DNA from: Lachnospiraceae bacterium MD308 | GTDB taxonomy: Bacteria > Bacillota > Clostridia > Lachnospirales > Lachnospiraceae | Length of the DNA stretch: 64,000 bases | Direction: 5' to 3' | Assembly (NCBI GenBank): GCA_000403475.2 | Contig: KE159797.1 | Coordinates: 1-64,000, forward strand | Shown here: piece after piece, positions 49,400-58,397 of the stretch | Position numbering within the stretch: the stretch's first letter is position 1 | How the letters are laid out: every line of letters starts with the position of its first letter | Made by a program: the position numbers and the translations under genes | The notes under the pieces: generated by a model | The model's database searches: none | Seen by the model: only the letters and a program-made list of their open reading frames with translations | What the model was told of the DNA's origin: nothing

Positions 49400-49428
49400 A
49401 AAAAAGAAAGCGAATCAACAAATTCGCC
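49400..49428 (-). terminator. Terminator after the DeoR gene
   Basis: On the minus strand GCGAAT and ATTCGC arms followed by TTTCTTTTTT. It separates the regulator from the catabolic genes downstream. Confidence 0.75.
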
Positions 49429-49452
49429 TTCCAATTTATCATTTTATTTATT

Positions 49453-50223
49453 TTAAACAATTTCCAACTGTATCTTCAATTTACCGGCCGTCTCCAATAT
49501 TTCTTTTGAAATATCCGAGTCCGTGATTATCCGTCTCACCTCTCTCATCTCGCACACTGTAAAGAGACTCCCTCCCCCGAATTTCGTATGGTCAGCAAGC
49601 ACATAGATCTCATCCGCCCTTCCAATCATCGCACGCTTTACCTCCGCATGCATCTCATCCGCGGATGTCAGCCCGACTTTAAAATCAATCCGGTTAATTC
49701 CCGTAAACAGCTTATTGACATGATACTGCATAACATTCTCCGCGGTCGTAGTACCCATGGCCGAAGCCGGATTTGATAAAATCTGTCCACCCAAAAAATG
49801 TAAATTCACATGCGGGGCATCCGAAAGAATCGCCGCCGCGTAGAGAGAATTCGTCACAACTGACAGTCTCTTATCCGGATACTCTTTAATACACTGGGCA
49901 AGGTAACAGCACGTTGTAGAATCATCAATCATAACAGACTCCTGATCGCCGATATATTCATACGCCCTTCGGGCTATCCTCTTTTTATAATCTGCATTGA
50001 GGAAATACTCTCCGGGCGCAAACTGCACTGTCAGCCCTCCTTTAAGCTTTTCCGCCCCTCCATGGGTCTTACGAATCACTCCCTGCTCATCAAGCTTTCG
50101 GATATCATTCCGTATGGTCACCTCTGAGCAGCCTAACAGCTCACTAAGCTGCGCAACCTTTACCTTCTCTTTATCCTGCACCTCACGGATAATCATTTCA
50201 AATCTTTCATCTGCTTTCATCAT
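49453..50223 (-). CDS. DeoR-family regulator
   Basis: A 256-aa regulator: N-terminal helix-turn-helix (RFEMIIREVQDKEKVKVAQLSELLGCSEVTIRNDIRKLDEQGVIRKTHGGAEKL, the typical DeoR signature) and a C-terminal sensor domain (QESVMIDDSTTCCYLAQCI; VVTNSLYAAAIL; YVLADHTKFG). It probably represses the downstream pdxA2-kinase-permease genes until a phosphorylated sugar-acid intermediate binds. GGAGAATAG precedes the double ATG. Confidence 0.92.
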   Translation of the reverse strand: MMKADERFEMIIREVQDKEKVKVAQLSELLGCSEVTIRNDIRKLDEQGVIRKTHGGAEKLKGGLTVQFAPGEYFLNADYKKRIARRAYEYIGDQESVMIDDSTTCCYLAQCIKEYPDKRLSVVTNSLYAAAILSDAPHVNLHFLGGQILSNPASAMGTTTAENVMQYHVNKLFTGINRIDFKVGLTSADEMHAEVKRAMIGRADEIYVLADHTKFGGGSLFTVCEMREVRRIITDSDISKEILETAGKLKIQLEIV

Positions 50224-50285
50224 CTATTCTCCAAATCACAAATTATCAAACTCCTACGCAACTTCTGCATACTCCCTACAGCCTT

Positions 50286-50789
50286 CTAATATCTTCGCAA
50301 TGTATCCTGTGAATCATCCGTTGTCTTCACAATCTCCTTAATTACCACATAGTAGCCATCGTCGCCGTTCGTCCTCACAAGCACCCTGTCTCCCGTCTTA
50401 TGTCCCCGGATCGCCTTCCCCATAGGAGACTCTATACTGATAAGTCCCTGCATGGAATTCCCCCGAACGCTGGTCACCAGGCGATATGTTTCCGTCTCAT
50501 CATCTTCCTCAAAATACACCGTCACAGTATTGTTGATGCCAACCTCGTCATCCTCCGATTCATCCGACACAATCCGGGCATGTTTCAACATCTTTTCCAG
50601 GTAGCGGATACGGCTTTCATTGCGGTTCTTATCCTGCTTTGCTGCCTTGTACTCAAAATTTTCGCTTAAGTCTCCCTGCGCCCTTGCCTCTTTTACAGCC
50701 TCAAGCTCCCGCTTTCGGACTACAAGTTTCCGGTACTCGATTTCTTCCTTTATTTTCTCCACATCACTTTTAGTAAGCTGCTCTCCCAT
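50286..50789 (-). CDS. greA: GreA/GreB-family transcription elongation factor
   Basis: A 167-aa factor with an N-terminal coiled coil (KEEIEYRKLVVRKRELEAVKEARAQGDLSENFEYKAAKQ, acidic tip GDLSENFEY) and a C-terminal FKBP-like domain (IESPMGKAIRGHKTGDRVLV). It rescues backtracked RNA polymerase by stimulating transcript cleavage. A little longer than most GreA proteins, and a second greA elsewhere is possible. GGAGGAGTAGAAAAACA precedes the ATG. Confidence 0.9.
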   Translation of the reverse strand: MGEQLTKSDVEKIKEEIEYRKLVVRKRELEAVKEARAQGDLSENFEYKAAKQDKNRNESRIRYLEKMLKHARIVSDESEDDEVGINNTVTVYFEEDDETETYRLVTSVRGNSMQGLISIESPMGKAIRGHKTGDRVLVRTNGDDGYYVVIKEIVKTTDDSQDTLRRY

Positions 50790-50948
50790 GTTGTTTTTCT
50801 ACTCCTCCCCCGAACAAACAAATTTATATTTATATATTAGCACAAATATATCAACCGAAAAAGCAAATCATTGAAAATATAATTGTTCAGAGCTATAATA
50901 AAGCAGAAAATCGTAGCAATATCTCTGACATTACAAAAGGAGAAATCT

Positions 50949-51887
50949 ATGTACCCACATTTACCTACATTAAAAGAAGTCTGCCTCCACGGCACAAAGT
51001 CTTTTCCCTGTGCTTTCTATCGGACCAGGCGTGCCGGAAAAGGAACTCTTGTCAAGCATCACTGGCATGACGAGGTCGAGATTCTTTACTTTTCAGGCGG
51101 CGATTTCCGTTTGGAAATAAATATGGAGCATTTTCATATCCACTCAGAAGCATTATACTTTATCAATCCCGGAGAACTGCACAGTATTTTCACGGAAAAC
51201 GCAAAAAGCTCCGGCGAGGATGCCATTGTCTTTTCCCCGGGCATCCTTAACTTTGATTCCTGCGACGCTGCGCAGACACAGCTTATTCAGCCCATTCAAA
51301 ACGGAATGCTTTTGTTTCCCCGCAGTCTTATGCCGGGTCACGAAGCTTTTATCCCGGTCAGAGACGCGTTCTTAGAGACTATGCACTCTTTCAGGCATAC
51401 GCCAGGCAAAACGCCCCTGCCGATAAACGGTGTGGTCACAGATGATCTGACAAGCCAGCTATTTATCAAATCCTCTCTTCTGCGCATCCTTGCGCTTCTT
51501 TCGGGCAGCCGGCTTTTTACGCCCACGGAAAAAAATTACGACAAACGTGTGGAAGAAATCAAGACTGTCCTTACATACATCAAAGAAAATTACAAAGATA
51601 AAATATACATTCAGGATCTGGCGAAACAGGTGAATATGAACGCCCAATATTTTTGCCGTTTCTTTAAAAAATCCATCGGACGCTCTCCCATGGAATACAT
51701 CAATGATTACCGCCTTAAGCAGTCCCTGAAACTCCTCGAAGAGACGGACCTTACAGTCACAGAGGTGTGTCTGGAATGCGGTTACAATAATTTAGGAAAT
51801 TTCATGCGGGCATTCAAAAACCATACCCACACTACTCCGCTCAAATACCGCAGACAGTCTCAGCTCCAAAAAGTCAATATTTCGTAA
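50949..51887 (+). CDS. AraC-family regulator of the alpha-glucosidase genes
   Basis: A 312-aa regulator with an N-terminal cupin (HHWHDEVEILYFSGGDFRLEI, YFINPGELHSI) and a C-terminal double helix-turn-helix (IYIQDLAKQVNMNAQYFCRFFKKSIGRSPMEYINDYRLKQSLKLLE; EVCLECGYNNLGNFMRAFKNHTHTTPLKYR). The ATG at 50949 follows AAAAGGAGAAATCT. It is followed after 79 bp by two GH13 genes on the same strand, and is probably their activator in response to an oligosaccharide. Confidence 0.9.
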   Translation: MYPHLPTLKEVCLHGTKSFPCAFYRTRRAGKGTLVKHHWHDEVEILYFSGGDFRLEINMEHFHIHSEALYFINPGELHSIFTENAKSSGEDAIVFSPGILNFDSCDAAQTQLIQPIQNGMLLFPRSLMPGHEAFIPVRDAFLETMHSFRHTPGKTPLPINGVVTDDLTSQLFIKSSLLRILALLSGSRLFTPTEKNYDKRVEEIKTVLTYIKENYKDKIYIQDLAKQVNMNAQYFCRFFKKSIGRSPMEYINDYRLKQSLKLLEETDLTVTEVCLECGYNNLGNFMRAFKNHTHTTPLKYRRQSQLQKVNIS

Positions 51888-51966
51888 TTTTTAATCAGAG
51901 AAATATAAGACATACAAAGAATTAGTCTCTATAATGATAGACAAGACAATATCCGGAGGTACAACT

Positions 51967-53643
51967 ATGGCAAATAATATAACAAAAAAATGGTGGCATG
52001 ACAAAGTAGCATATCAGATTTACCCAAAAAGCTTTTATGATTCTAACGGAGACGGCATCGGTGATCTCCCCGGCATCATCAGCAAATTGGATTATCTTAA
52101 GGATCTGGGAATCGACATCATATGGCTCTCTCCCTGTTATTGTTCTCCACTGGCAGATGAAGGCTATGATATTTCGGACTATTACAACATTGACCCTCGG
52201 TTTGGCACGATGGAAGATATGGAGCGATTGCTTGACGAAGCCAAAAAACGAGATATGTACATACTGATGGATCTGGTTGTCAACCACTGCTCCGATGAAC
52301 ATGAATGGTTCAGGAAGGCATGTGAAGACCCCGATGGGAAATATGGAAGCTTCTTCTATTTGAGAGATAAAAAGGAGGGAGAACTCCCCACCAACTGGCG
52401 CTCGTATTTTGGAGGCCCGGTCTGGGATGATTTACCGGGAACCAATAAGCAATATCTACATGTCTTTCACAAAAAGCAGCCGGATCTCAACTGGGAGAAC
52501 CCAGAGCTTCGGGAAGAGGTCTATAAAAACATAAACTGGTGGCTGGATAAAGGCTTAGGAGGCTTTCGCATCGACGCTATCATTAATATCAAGAAAGCCC
52601 TTCCACTGCGCAGTTACGAGCCGGACAGGGACGACGGACTGTGCAATATCCACGCGATGCTTAAAGATGCGAAAGGCATCGGAGAATTCTTAGGCGAGAT
52701 GCGTGACCGTACATTCAAAAAATACGATGCATTCTCCGTCGGTGAGGTCTTTAATGAAAAACCAGAAGAAATCCCTGACTTTATCGGAGAGAACGGCTAT
52801 TTTTCCAGTATGTTCGATTTCAATGAGGCAGTTTTCGGCTCCAGCGAAAAGGGCTGGTATGACGCAAAGGCAATCGCACCCGACGATTATAAAAGATGCT
52901 GCTTCGAATCCCAGGCTAAAATCGGCGGCGTCGGTTTCCTCTCCAACATCATCGAGAACCATGACGAACCGCGGGGCGTCAGCCGTTATATCCCGGAAGG
53001 GGAATGCTGCACCCAAAGCAAAAAGCTTTTGGCTGCACTGAATTTCATGCTGCGTGGGCTGCCATTTATCTATCAGGGACAGGAAATCGGAATGGAAAAT
53101 GTCCCGTTTTCTTCCATCGATGAAATAGACGATATCAGCACATTAGACGAATACCAGGTTGCATTAAGGGCAGGTCTTTCACCTGACGAAGCCTTCAAAG
53201 CAGTTGCAAAATACAGCCGGGATAACGCCAGAACCCCCATGCAGTGGTCCGATGGTGCCAACGCCGGATTTACCACCGGAACTCCGTGGCTTAAGGTAAA
53301 TCCCAATTTTGTCTCTATCAATGCAGCTGCACAAATGGATGACCAGGACTCTGTGAGAAGCTTTTATAAAAAACTGATTGCTCTGAGAAAGGACAACAAA
53401 TATAAAGAGACCATCGTATACGGCGTGCTTGAACCAATCTGGGAAGACAGGCACAATCTGATGGCTTACTACCGCAAAGGCGACAAAACCTTGCTCGTCA
53501 TCGGAAACTATCAGATGGAAGAACAGACAGTTACTCTCCCGTCCCCATATAAATGCATACTGTTAAATAATTATTCCAATCTCACAAAAAATGAACATAT
53601 GCTTACCCTGCAGGCATATCAAGTACTTATTCTGGAAATGTAA
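51967..53643 (+). CDS. GH13 alpha-glucosidase, probably alpha-1,4 preferring
   Basis: A 558-aa GH13 subfamily 31 enzyme. The four conserved regions are DLVVNH (about 102-107), GFRIDAIINI with the nucleophile Asp203, SVGEVFNE with the acid Glu260 and IIENHDEP with Asp333. Residue 204, directly after the nucleophile, is Ala; in this subfamily Ala there goes with alpha-1,4 and Val with alpha-1,6 specificity. No signal peptide, so it acts on imported oligosaccharides. ATG 51967 follows GGAGGTACAACT. Paired with a second GH13 gene 63 bp downstream. Confidence 0.93.
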   Translation: MANNITKKWWHDKVAYQIYPKSFYDSNGDGIGDLPGIISKLDYLKDLGIDIIWLSPCYCSPLADEGYDISDYYNIDPRFGTMEDMERLLDEAKKRDMYILMDLVVNHCSDEHEWFRKACEDPDGKYGSFFYLRDKKEGELPTNWRSYFGGPVWDDLPGTNKQYLHVFHKKQPDLNWENPELREEVYKNINWWLDKGLGGFRIDAIINIKKALPLRSYEPDRDDGLCNIHAMLKDAKGIGEFLGEMRDRTFKKYDAFSVGEVFNEKPEEIPDFIGENGYFSSMFDFNEAVFGSSEKGWYDAKAIAPDDYKRCCFESQAKIGGVGFLSNIIENHDEPRGVSRYIPEGECCTQSKKLLAALNFMLRGLPFIYQGQEIGMENVPFSSIDEIDDISTLDEYQVALRAGLSPDEAFKAVAKYSRDNARTPMQWSDGANAGFTTGTPWLKVNPNFVSINAAAQMDDQDSVRSFYKKLIALRKDNKYKETIVYGVLEPIWEDRHNLMAYYRKGDKTLLVIGNYQMEEQTVTLPSPYKCILLNNYSNLTKNEHMLTLQAYQVLILEM

Positions 53644-53706
53644 TGTCCGGCGGAAGCCTTCCAGACTGCAGTTAATAATAATATTTACAGGAGGAATTAA
53701 AATAAT

Positions 53707-55377
53707 ATGAAAAAAACATGGTGGAAAGAGGCGGTGATTTATCAAATCTACCCCCGCAGCTTTATGGACAGCAACAAAGATGGTATTGGCGATTTAATGG
53801 GAATCACCGGCAAGCTGGATTATCTGAAATATCTGGGAATCGATGTCATCTGGCTCTCCCCGGTATACAAGTCTCCCAACGACGATAACGGATATGACAT
53901 CAGCGATTATCAGGCGATCATGGATGAATTTGGGACTATGGAAGATTTTGACGTGCTGCTTGACGAAGCTCATAAGCGCGGCATCCGCATCGTCATGGAT
54001 CTTGTCGTTAACCACACTTCTGATGAGCACAAGTGGTTTATGGAAAGCCGCAGCTCCAGAGACAATGCCTGCAGAGATTACTACATCTGGCGGGAGGGAA
54101 AAGATGAAAAGACACCTCCCAACAACTGGGGTTCCTGCTTTGGCGGGTCCGCATGGCAGTATGATGAAAACACAGATATGTTTTATCTTCACCTGTTTTC
54201 TAAAAAACAGCCTGATCTCAATTGGAATAACCCCGCCGTCCGAAAAAATATCTTTGATATGATGACCTGGTGGTGCGATAAGGGCATAGACGGCTTCCGT
54301 ATGGACGTCATTAGCATGATTTCTAAAACCGCCGAGATGCCCGACGGAAAAGTGACAGACTTTTACGGCGATTATGGCCCTTACTGTGTAAACGGCCCTA
54401 ACGTCCACAGCTACCTCCAGGAAATGAACGAAAAAGTATTGTCAAAATATGATATAATGACCGTCGGCGAGACACCCGGCGTCACTACCGAGCTGGCAAA
54501 GCAGTATGCCGGCGAGGATACAAAAGAGCTTAATATGGTATTTCAGTTTGAGCTTGTGGACACCCTGGGAAAATACGGCAAATGGACCGACGAAAAACTT
54601 CCGCTCACGGACTTGAAAAAAATCATGACCCGCTGGCAGACAGAACTACACGGCGAAGCCTGGAACAGCCTGTTCTGGGATAATCACGACCAGCCAAGAG
54701 CCGTCTCCCGATTCGGAGATGACAGCCAGGAATACCGGGAAGTCTCCGCAAAGATGCTGGCAACCTGTCTGCATATGATGCAGGGAACGCCCTATATCTA
54801 TCAGGGCGAAGAGCTGGGTATGACGAACTTCCCTTTTAAAGAGCCCGAAGATTTCCGTGACATTGAAAGTATCAACGCTTACAGCGAATGGTGCAAAAGC
54901 GGCAAAGTCTCCCACGAAAAATTTTGGCCTTGTCTTCTTTTCAGAAGCCGGGACAATGCAAGAACACCAATGCAGTGGGACGACACCCCGCAGGCCGGAT
55001 TTACCACGGCAACTCCGTGGATCAGCGTAAACCCGAACTATAAGGAAATCAATGCAAAAGAAGAGACGTCCAACCCTGATTCAGTCTTTCATTATTACAA
55101 AAAACTTATTGCACTAAGAAAGCAAAATCCAGTCATCGTGTATGGAAAATACGAGCTGCTTCTGGCCGACAGTGAAGAACTTTATGTCTACACACGTGAA
55201 CTGGAAGACGAAAAGCTGCTTGTTGTGTGTAACTTCTCTGCTCATGAAACAAGCTTTCATGCCCCCGATGAATTTATCGGCGGCCAGTGCATGATTGCCA
55301 ACATGGAAAACGATTATAGCAAGGGCTGTATCTCGCTAAAGCCTTATGAAGCTTTTGTACTGACAAAAAAAGACTGA
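53707..55377 (+). CDS. GH13 oligo-1,6-glucosidase type enzyme
   Basis: A 556-aa GH13 subfamily 31 enzyme, clearly diverged from its upstream neighbour. The catalytic residues are Asp200 (GFRMDVISMI), Glu255 (TVGETPG) and Asp328 (FWDNHDQP). Val201 after the nucleophile favours alpha-1,6 linkages (isomaltose, panose, limit dextrins). Intracellular. AGGAGGAATTAAAATAAT precedes ATG 53707. The pair would together degrade mixed alpha-1,4/1,6 oligosaccharides to glucose. Confidence 0.93.
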   Translation: MKKTWWKEAVIYQIYPRSFMDSNKDGIGDLMGITGKLDYLKYLGIDVIWLSPVYKSPNDDNGYDISDYQAIMDEFGTMEDFDVLLDEAHKRGIRIVMDLVVNHTSDEHKWFMESRSSRDNACRDYYIWREGKDEKTPPNNWGSCFGGSAWQYDENTDMFYLHLFSKKQPDLNWNNPAVRKNIFDMMTWWCDKGIDGFRMDVISMISKTAEMPDGKVTDFYGDYGPYCVNGPNVHSYLQEMNEKVLSKYDIMTVGETPGVTTELAKQYAGEDTKELNMVFQFELVDTLGKYGKWTDEKLPLTDLKKIMTRWQTELHGEAWNSLFWDNHDQPRAVSRFGDDSQEYREVSAKMLATCLHMMQGTPYIYQGEELGMTNFPFKEPEDFRDIESINAYSEWCKSGKVSHEKFWPCLLFRSRDNARTPMQWDDTPQAGFTTATPWISVNPNYKEINAKEETSNPDSVFHYYKKLIALRKQNPVIVYGKYELLLADSEELYVYTRELEDEKLLVVCNFSAHETSFHAPDEFIGGQCMIANMENDYSKGCISLKPYEAFVLTKKD

Positions 55378-55441
55378 CAAAAAACACTTGCATACTGTCA
55401 ATATTTGATATATAATCTGTTAGAATTTTAAAAACATAACA

Positions 55442-55528
55442 CATACAGGCAGCGGGAATCAGGTGCAATTCCTGAGCGATGAGGTCACTGTGTGGGCAAT
55501 GCCTAAAGCCAGATTACCTGCCTGTATG
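55442..55528 (+). ncRNA. Cobalamin riboswitch
   Basis: An 11-bp P1 stem (CATACAGGCAG with CTGCCTGTATG) encloses GGGAATCAGGTGCAATTCCTGAGC, GATGAGGTCACTGTG and the 3' box AAGCCAGATTACCTGCC. These correspond to the conserved B12-box blocks; the central GATGAGGTCACTGTG is a variant of the usual CCCGCCACTGTG. It precedes the DUF4430-ECF genes. Confidence 0.88.
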
Positions 55529-55576
55529 CAGAATGGGGCTTCCATCCAAAGCGAAACATTCTACAAATATCCTTTG

Positions 55577-55672
55577 AAAACGAAGATTTACACGGCTTTA
55601 CAACGTGTATATCTTTGTTTGTCATTGTGTATCTGCAAGATAAAGTTCGCCTTAAAGAAGGCGGACTTTTTT
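55577..55672 (+). terminator. Two consecutive hairpins after the riboswitch, the second a strong terminator
   Basis: AACGAAGATTTACACG pairs with CGTGTATATCTTTGTT (55577-55620), and AGTTCGCCTT with AAGGCGGACT followed by TTTTTT (55644-55672). One is probably the switch hairpin and the other the terminator of the expression platform. Confidence 0.75.
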
Positions 55673-55766
55673 GTTCCCTGGCAACATTACGCCCATTACA
55701 TTCTGCATTGTCAAATGCGAACTGCACAAAGCAGCGCTACGCAACAAAAGTAGAAAGGAATTTAAA

Positions 55767-56180
55767 ATGGAAAACAAAACAAAAAAATCATCCGGAATCA
55801 AAACACTACTCTTAATTGCAATACTTGCAATTGCAGCCCTGGCAATGTTTGGAATCTATAAAACATTCATGCCCAAAGGTCAGGCCGGCGCAAAAGAAAT
55901 TACTGTGACTGTCGTACATGGCGACAAAACAGAAAAAGATTTTACCTATCAGACTGACGAGGCCTATCTGGGGGCTGTCCTTCAAAAAGAAGAACTCGCA
56001 GAAGGCACCGACGGAGAATATGGATTATTCATTACCTCTGTAGACGGAGAGGCCGCTGATGACTCAAAAGAGCAGTGGTGGTGCATCACAAAAGAAGGAG
56101 AGCAGCTCAATACCTCGGCAGACCAGACCCCCATCGCAGATGGAGAACAATTTGAACTGACTTTAAAAGAAGGCTATTAA
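55767..56180 (+). CDS. Membrane-anchored DUF4430 protein, putative corrinoid-binding
   Basis: A 137-aa protein with one N-terminal helix (TLLLIAILAIAALAMFGIYK) and an external DUF4430 domain (ITVTVVHGDKTEKDFTYQTDEAYLGAVLQKEELAEG, DGEAADDSKEQWWCITKEGEQ, PIADGEQFELTLKEG). DUF4430 resembles the C-terminal domain of transcobalamin and intrinsic factor, which covers bound cobalamin. Together with the riboswitch upstream this makes it a likely extracellular corrinoid-capture protein. ATG 55767 follows AGAAAGGAATTTAAA. Confidence 0.85.
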   Translation: MENKTKKSSGIKTLLLIAILAIAALAMFGIYKTFMPKGQAGAKEITVTVVHGDKTEKDFTYQTDEAYLGAVLQKEELAEGTDGEYGLFITSVDGEAADDSKEQWWCITKEGEQLNTSADQTPIADGEQFELTLKEGY

Positions 56181-56230
56181 TAACATTGTAACCACCTATA
56201 ACCGGCAGTTTTATCGGGAGACAAAACAAG

Positions 56231-56728
56231 ATGAATAAAACGAACACAAAAGAACTTGTATGTATGGCACTTTTAAGCGCACTATTGCTGATTGGTCAGG
56301 TAGGAATGTCCTATCTGCCCAATATAGAAGTAGTATCTCTTTTCATATATATATATACGCAGATTTACCGAAAGAAAGTCTTTTTTATAATCTATGTATT
56401 TGTAATTTTAGAGGGATGCATATATGGGTTTGGTATTTGGTGGTTCGGTTATCTGTATATTTGGAGTATATTGGCGATATTTGTTCTTTTTATGAAAGAA
56501 ACCCAGACATCAATACCTACAACTTGCATTATTCTCGGTGCATACGGTCTATGTTTTGGGTTTCTGTACTCGCTGCCGTATTTCCTGGCCGGCGGACGGG
56601 CGGCAGGATTTTCCTATTGGGTATCCGGAATTCCCTTCGATTTACTTCACTGTGCCGGTAATATTGTTGTGTCATTGGTACTATACCGGCCGATGCGGAT
56701 ACTGATTGGAAAACTAAAAATGTGTTAG
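56231..56728 (+). CDS. ECF transporter S component, candidate cobalamin/corrinoid uptake (CblT-like)
   Basis: A 165-aa membrane protein with about five or six helices (ELVCMALLSALLLIGQVGM; VVSLFIYIYTQIYRKKVFFIIYVFVIL; GIWWFGYLYIWSILAIFVLF; IILGAYGLCFGFLYSLPYFLAGG; LLHCAGNIVVSLVLYRPM) in the pattern of an ECF S component. No ECF A or T genes are near, so it would use the shared module (group II). B12-riboswitch control and pairing with a DUF4430 protein suggest uptake of cobalamin or a precursor. GGGAGACAAAACAAG precedes the ATG. Confidence 0.85.
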   Translation: MNKTNTKELVCMALLSALLLIGQVGMSYLPNIEVVSLFIYIYTQIYRKKVFFIIYVFVILEGCIYGFGIWWFGYLYIWSILAIFVLFMKETQTSIPTTCIILGAYGLCFGFLYSLPYFLAGGRAAGFSYWVSGIPFDLLHCAGNIVVSLVLYRPMRILIGKLKMC

Positions 56729-56765
56729 AATGTCTACAAAAAATAATATCTTAGATATAAAAATA

Positions 56766-56794
56766 CCGGAATCCTCATTTTATAAGGATTCCGG
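56766..56794. terminator. Bidirectional terminator
   Basis: CCGGAATCCT and AGGATTCCGG form a perfect 10-bp stem; on the minus strand TATTTTTATA follows, so it ends the tRNA transcript, and on the plus strand it can end the ECF gene. Confidence 0.75.
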
Positions 56795-56809
56795 CATCTT
56801 CAAAAGTAA

Positions 56810-56883
<74 letters not shown>

Positions 56884-56933
56884 CTATGTAACCGGATACC
56901 TAAGTTACTGTACCCGGTGCCCCTGCCAAGGAA

Positions 56934-57004
56934 CTACGGATAGAGGACTCGAACCTCTACTAACAGAGTCAGAGTCTGCTGTGCTGCCATTACACCAATC
57001 CGCA
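56934..57004 (-). tRNA. tRNA-Gln(CTG)
   Basis: The 71-base cloverleaf on the minus strand has acceptor TGCGGAT/ATCCGTA, anticodon loop CTCTGAC with anticodon CTG, and T arm AGAGGTTCGAGTCCTCT. It lies 50 bp upstream of tRNA-Pro and is probably co-transcribed. Confidence 0.92.
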
Positions 57005-57091
57005 TCAGCTGTCCTTGCGAACAAATATTATTATATCAAGTTTTTCCAAAAAATCAAGTGTTTTTTTATTTTTTTTAAAATTTTTTATTTT

Positions 57092-57120
57092 TTGACAAGA
57101 CGCTAAAAAAGGGCTATGAT
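57092..57120 (+). promoter_or_regulatory. Promoter of the ddl gene
   Basis: TTGACA (57092-57097), 17 bp, TATGAT (57115-57120), preceded by a very T-rich upstream tract that could act as an UP element. Confidence 0.75.
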
Positions 57121-57220
57121 ATTTTTAATCATAATTTAGCCATCTCTTTTAAAAACACAGCATACATTTATGAGAATGCATTTACAAAGCAGAGGCTTTT
57201 ATTTAAGAAAGGAAAATTAT

Positions 57221-58309
57221 ATGGCAAATAAGAAAATAGCTGTGCTGTTCGGCGGGCAGTCATCCGAGCACATCGTATCCTGCATGTCGGCAGCCAATGT
57301 AATCGAACAGATAGACACTGACCAATATGACCTTCTGCTCATCGGTATTACCGAAGACGGCCACTGGCTGAAGGCAGACTCCTTAGAAGATGTCCGCTCC
57401 GGGACATGGAAAGAAAGCCGGACAGAGGCAGTCATCTCACCGGACGCCACCAAAAAGTGCGTTATCCTGGACGACGGCACAGAACGCACAACCGTAAAAA
57501 TCGACGCCGCATTCCCGGTGCTTCACGGGCCTTACGGAGAAGACGGGACTGTCCAGGGTCTTTTTGAGCTGGCGCATATTCCATACGTAGGCTGCGGTGT
57601 ACTTTCCTCTGCCGTATCTATGGATAAGTTATACACAAAGATTATCGTAGATGACCTGGGCATCCGCCAGGCAGATTATGTTCCGGTCATGAGCTGGCGC
57701 ATGAGAGATGACATGGAAGGAACAGTCAAACGAATTGAAGAAAAATTTTCTTATCCCGTGTTTATCAAACCTTCCAATGCCGGCTCCTCCAGAGGGGTCA
57801 GCAAGGCAGAAAACCGCGATGAATTAATTGCCGGCCTTAAGGAAGCCGCCCGCCACGACCGGAAGATTCTTGTTGAGGAGATGCTTTACGGCCATGAGAT
57901 TGAGTGCGCCGTACTTGGCGGGGGCCAAAAGCCTGTACTTTCCTCCGGCGTAGGAGAAATTCTTGCCGCAGCGGAATTCTATGATTTTGAAGCCAAATAT
58001 TTTAACGAAGAATCCCGGACTGTGCTCGACCCCGAACTGCCTGACGGTTCTGCCGCACAAGTAAAAAAGGCAGCAGAAAAGATTTTTAATGCCGTGGACG
58101 GCTACGGTCTCGCACGAGTAGATTTCTTCGTATCTCATGACGGAGAGGTTATCTTCAACGAAATCAATACCATGCCCGGCTTTACCGCTATCAGCATGTA
58201 TCCTATGCTCTGGGAAGCCGCGGGGATTTCCAAAAAGGAGCTTATCGGTGAGTTAATCGACCTCGCATTTGAACGCGATTTCGTTTCATCCAATCTGTAT
58301 CATCTGTAA
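57221..58309 (+). CDS. ddl: D-alanine-D-alanine ligase
   Basis: A 362-aa ATP-grasp ligase joining two D-Ala for peptidoglycan. IAVLFGGQSSEHIVSCMSA start, VLHGPYGEDGTVQGLFELAHIPYVGCGVLSSAVSMDK, YPVFIKPSNAGSSRGVSK, LVEEMLYGHEIECAVLG and IFNEINTMPGFTAISMYP are the Ddl motifs. In the SSAVSMDK loop and the EAKYF omega-loop the residues are of the D-Ala (Tyr-Lys-type YFN) rather than the D-Lac class, so vancomycin resistance is not suggested. ATG 57221 follows AGAAAGGAAAATTAT. Single gene. Confidence 0.93.
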   Translation: MANKKIAVLFGGQSSEHIVSCMSAANVIEQIDTDQYDLLLIGITEDGHWLKADSLEDVRSGTWKESRTEAVISPDATKKCVILDDGTERTTVKIDAAFPVLHGPYGEDGTVQGLFELAHIPYVGCGVLSSAVSMDKLYTKIIVDDLGIRQADYVPVMSWRMRDDMEGTVKRIEEKFSYPVFIKPSNAGSSRGVSKAENRDELIAGLKEAARHDRKILVEEMLYGHEIECAVLGGGQKPVLSSGVGEILAAAEFYDFEAKYFNEESRTVLDPELPDGSAAQVKKAAEKIFNAVDGYGLARVDFFVSHDGEVIFNEINTMPGFTAISMYPMLWEAAGISKKELIGELIDLAFERDFVSSNLYHL

Positions 58310-58327
58310 TAAAGACCAGAACAGGCC

Positions 58328-58378
58328 GAACCGGCGTACAGGGCTTTCTTAATCCCTGTACGCCGGCCCGACGTTTTT
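58328..58378 (+). terminator. ddl terminator
   Basis: CCGGCGTACAGGG and CCCTGTACGCCGG form a perfect 13-bp stem followed after CCCGACG by TTTTT. Confidence 0.8.
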
Positions 58379-58397
58379 CTCTCTCTGTTTTCCGCTT

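Noticed and set aside
57221-58309. D-Ala-D-Lac (vancomycin resistance type) ligase
   Set aside because: Motifs and lone genomic context fit an ordinary Ddl; no vanH, vanX or vanRS-like genes are near.
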